A stretch of DNA of 21,952 nt, from the NCBI GenBank assembly GCA_002478955.1, contig DLKK01000010.1, positions 1 through 21,952 on the forward strand. The letters are read 5' to 3'. Shown here one piece after another: positions 21,903 to 21,952 of this stretch. A model generated the notes under the pieces. It made no database searches. It was given only the letters and a program-made list of their open reading frames with translations, and was not told the DNA's origin. Numbering within the stretch: position 1 is the first letter of the stretch; each line of letters begins with the position of its first letter. Source of the DNA: Treponema sp. UBA7590. GTDB taxonomy: Bacteria; Spirochaetota; Spirochaetia; Treponematales; Treponemataceae. Made by a program: the position numbers and the translations under genes.

Positions 21903-21952
21903 GTCAAATGTCGAGTTTTTTACTGAATAGTCAAATTGAATAAGCGGGAAGA
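21903..21952 (-). repeat. Dispersed intergenic repeat, copy 4 (inverted, reaches the window edge)
   Basis: The reverse complement reads TCTTCCCGC, then ATTCAATTT, ATTCAG, AAAAAACTC and ACATTTGAC, closely following copy 3 and sharing the ATTCAATTT core with copies 1 and 2. Read on the plus strand, GGTCAAATGT here also occurs just before copy 1 (6928-6937), so the full repeat may be larger than the 50 bp listed. Confidence 0.55.

Overview
The window is AT-rich DNA from a bacterium with two membranes. Signal peptides, several predicted outer-membrane beta-barrel proteins, a lipoprotein, and palindromic repeats between (and once inside) genes fit a spirochaete, most likely Treponema. That assignment rests on protein character and gene content, not on a database search.

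Layout. (1) The left edge, about 1-770, looks accessory. It holds the first 22 codons of an EcoRI-family adenine methyltransferase (minus strand), a divergent XRE-type regulator, and a near-palindromic array of 22-bp units flanked by an 8-bp direct repeat, resembling a small non-autonomous transposon. (2) rpsU (bS21) follows with its own promoter and terminator. (3) A phosphate block runs from about 1166 to 13109: pstS-pstC-pstA-pstB-phoU, a YibE/YibF-family membrane protein overlapping phoU, a PhoA-type alkaline phosphatase, a probable porin, an HD-domain hydrolase, and phoB-phoR on the minus strand. Repeats of TTWACAW-like hexamers at exact 11-bp steps lie upstream of pstS, phoA and phoB and are probably binding sites of the PhoB encoded here. 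(4) A DUF3943 envelope protein is transcribed divergently from phoB. (5) A minus-strand operon (20213 to 14706) encodes a large RND/MMPL exporter, a LolA-like periplasmic carrier and a DUF1302-like barrel. A divergent ArsR-type regulator faces it, with matching candidate operators at both promoters. I read this as an envelope-spanning lipid or hydrophobic-substrate export system. (6) The right edge has a structured repeat, a lipoprotein with two META domains, its terminator and one more dispersed repeat.

The most unusual observations are these. PstS appears circularly permuted: the half that is C-terminal in canonical PstS comes first. PstA carries a GC-rich palindromic repeat translated in frame near its N-terminus. 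The RND exporter and its partner barrel share an Asp-Phe-Gly repeat tract, in both cases on the predicted periplasmic side. The 606-766 element is a mirror-ordered 22-bp array. A roughly 50-bp repeat occurs four times between genes.

How the genes work together: under phosphate limitation PhoR/PhoB would switch on the Pst transporter, PhoA and the phoBR genes themselves. PhoA releases phosphate from esters in the periplasm, the adjacent porin may admit substrates, and PhoU couples Pst to PhoR. The RND-LolA-barrel operon looks like a separate unit under its own ArsR-type control.
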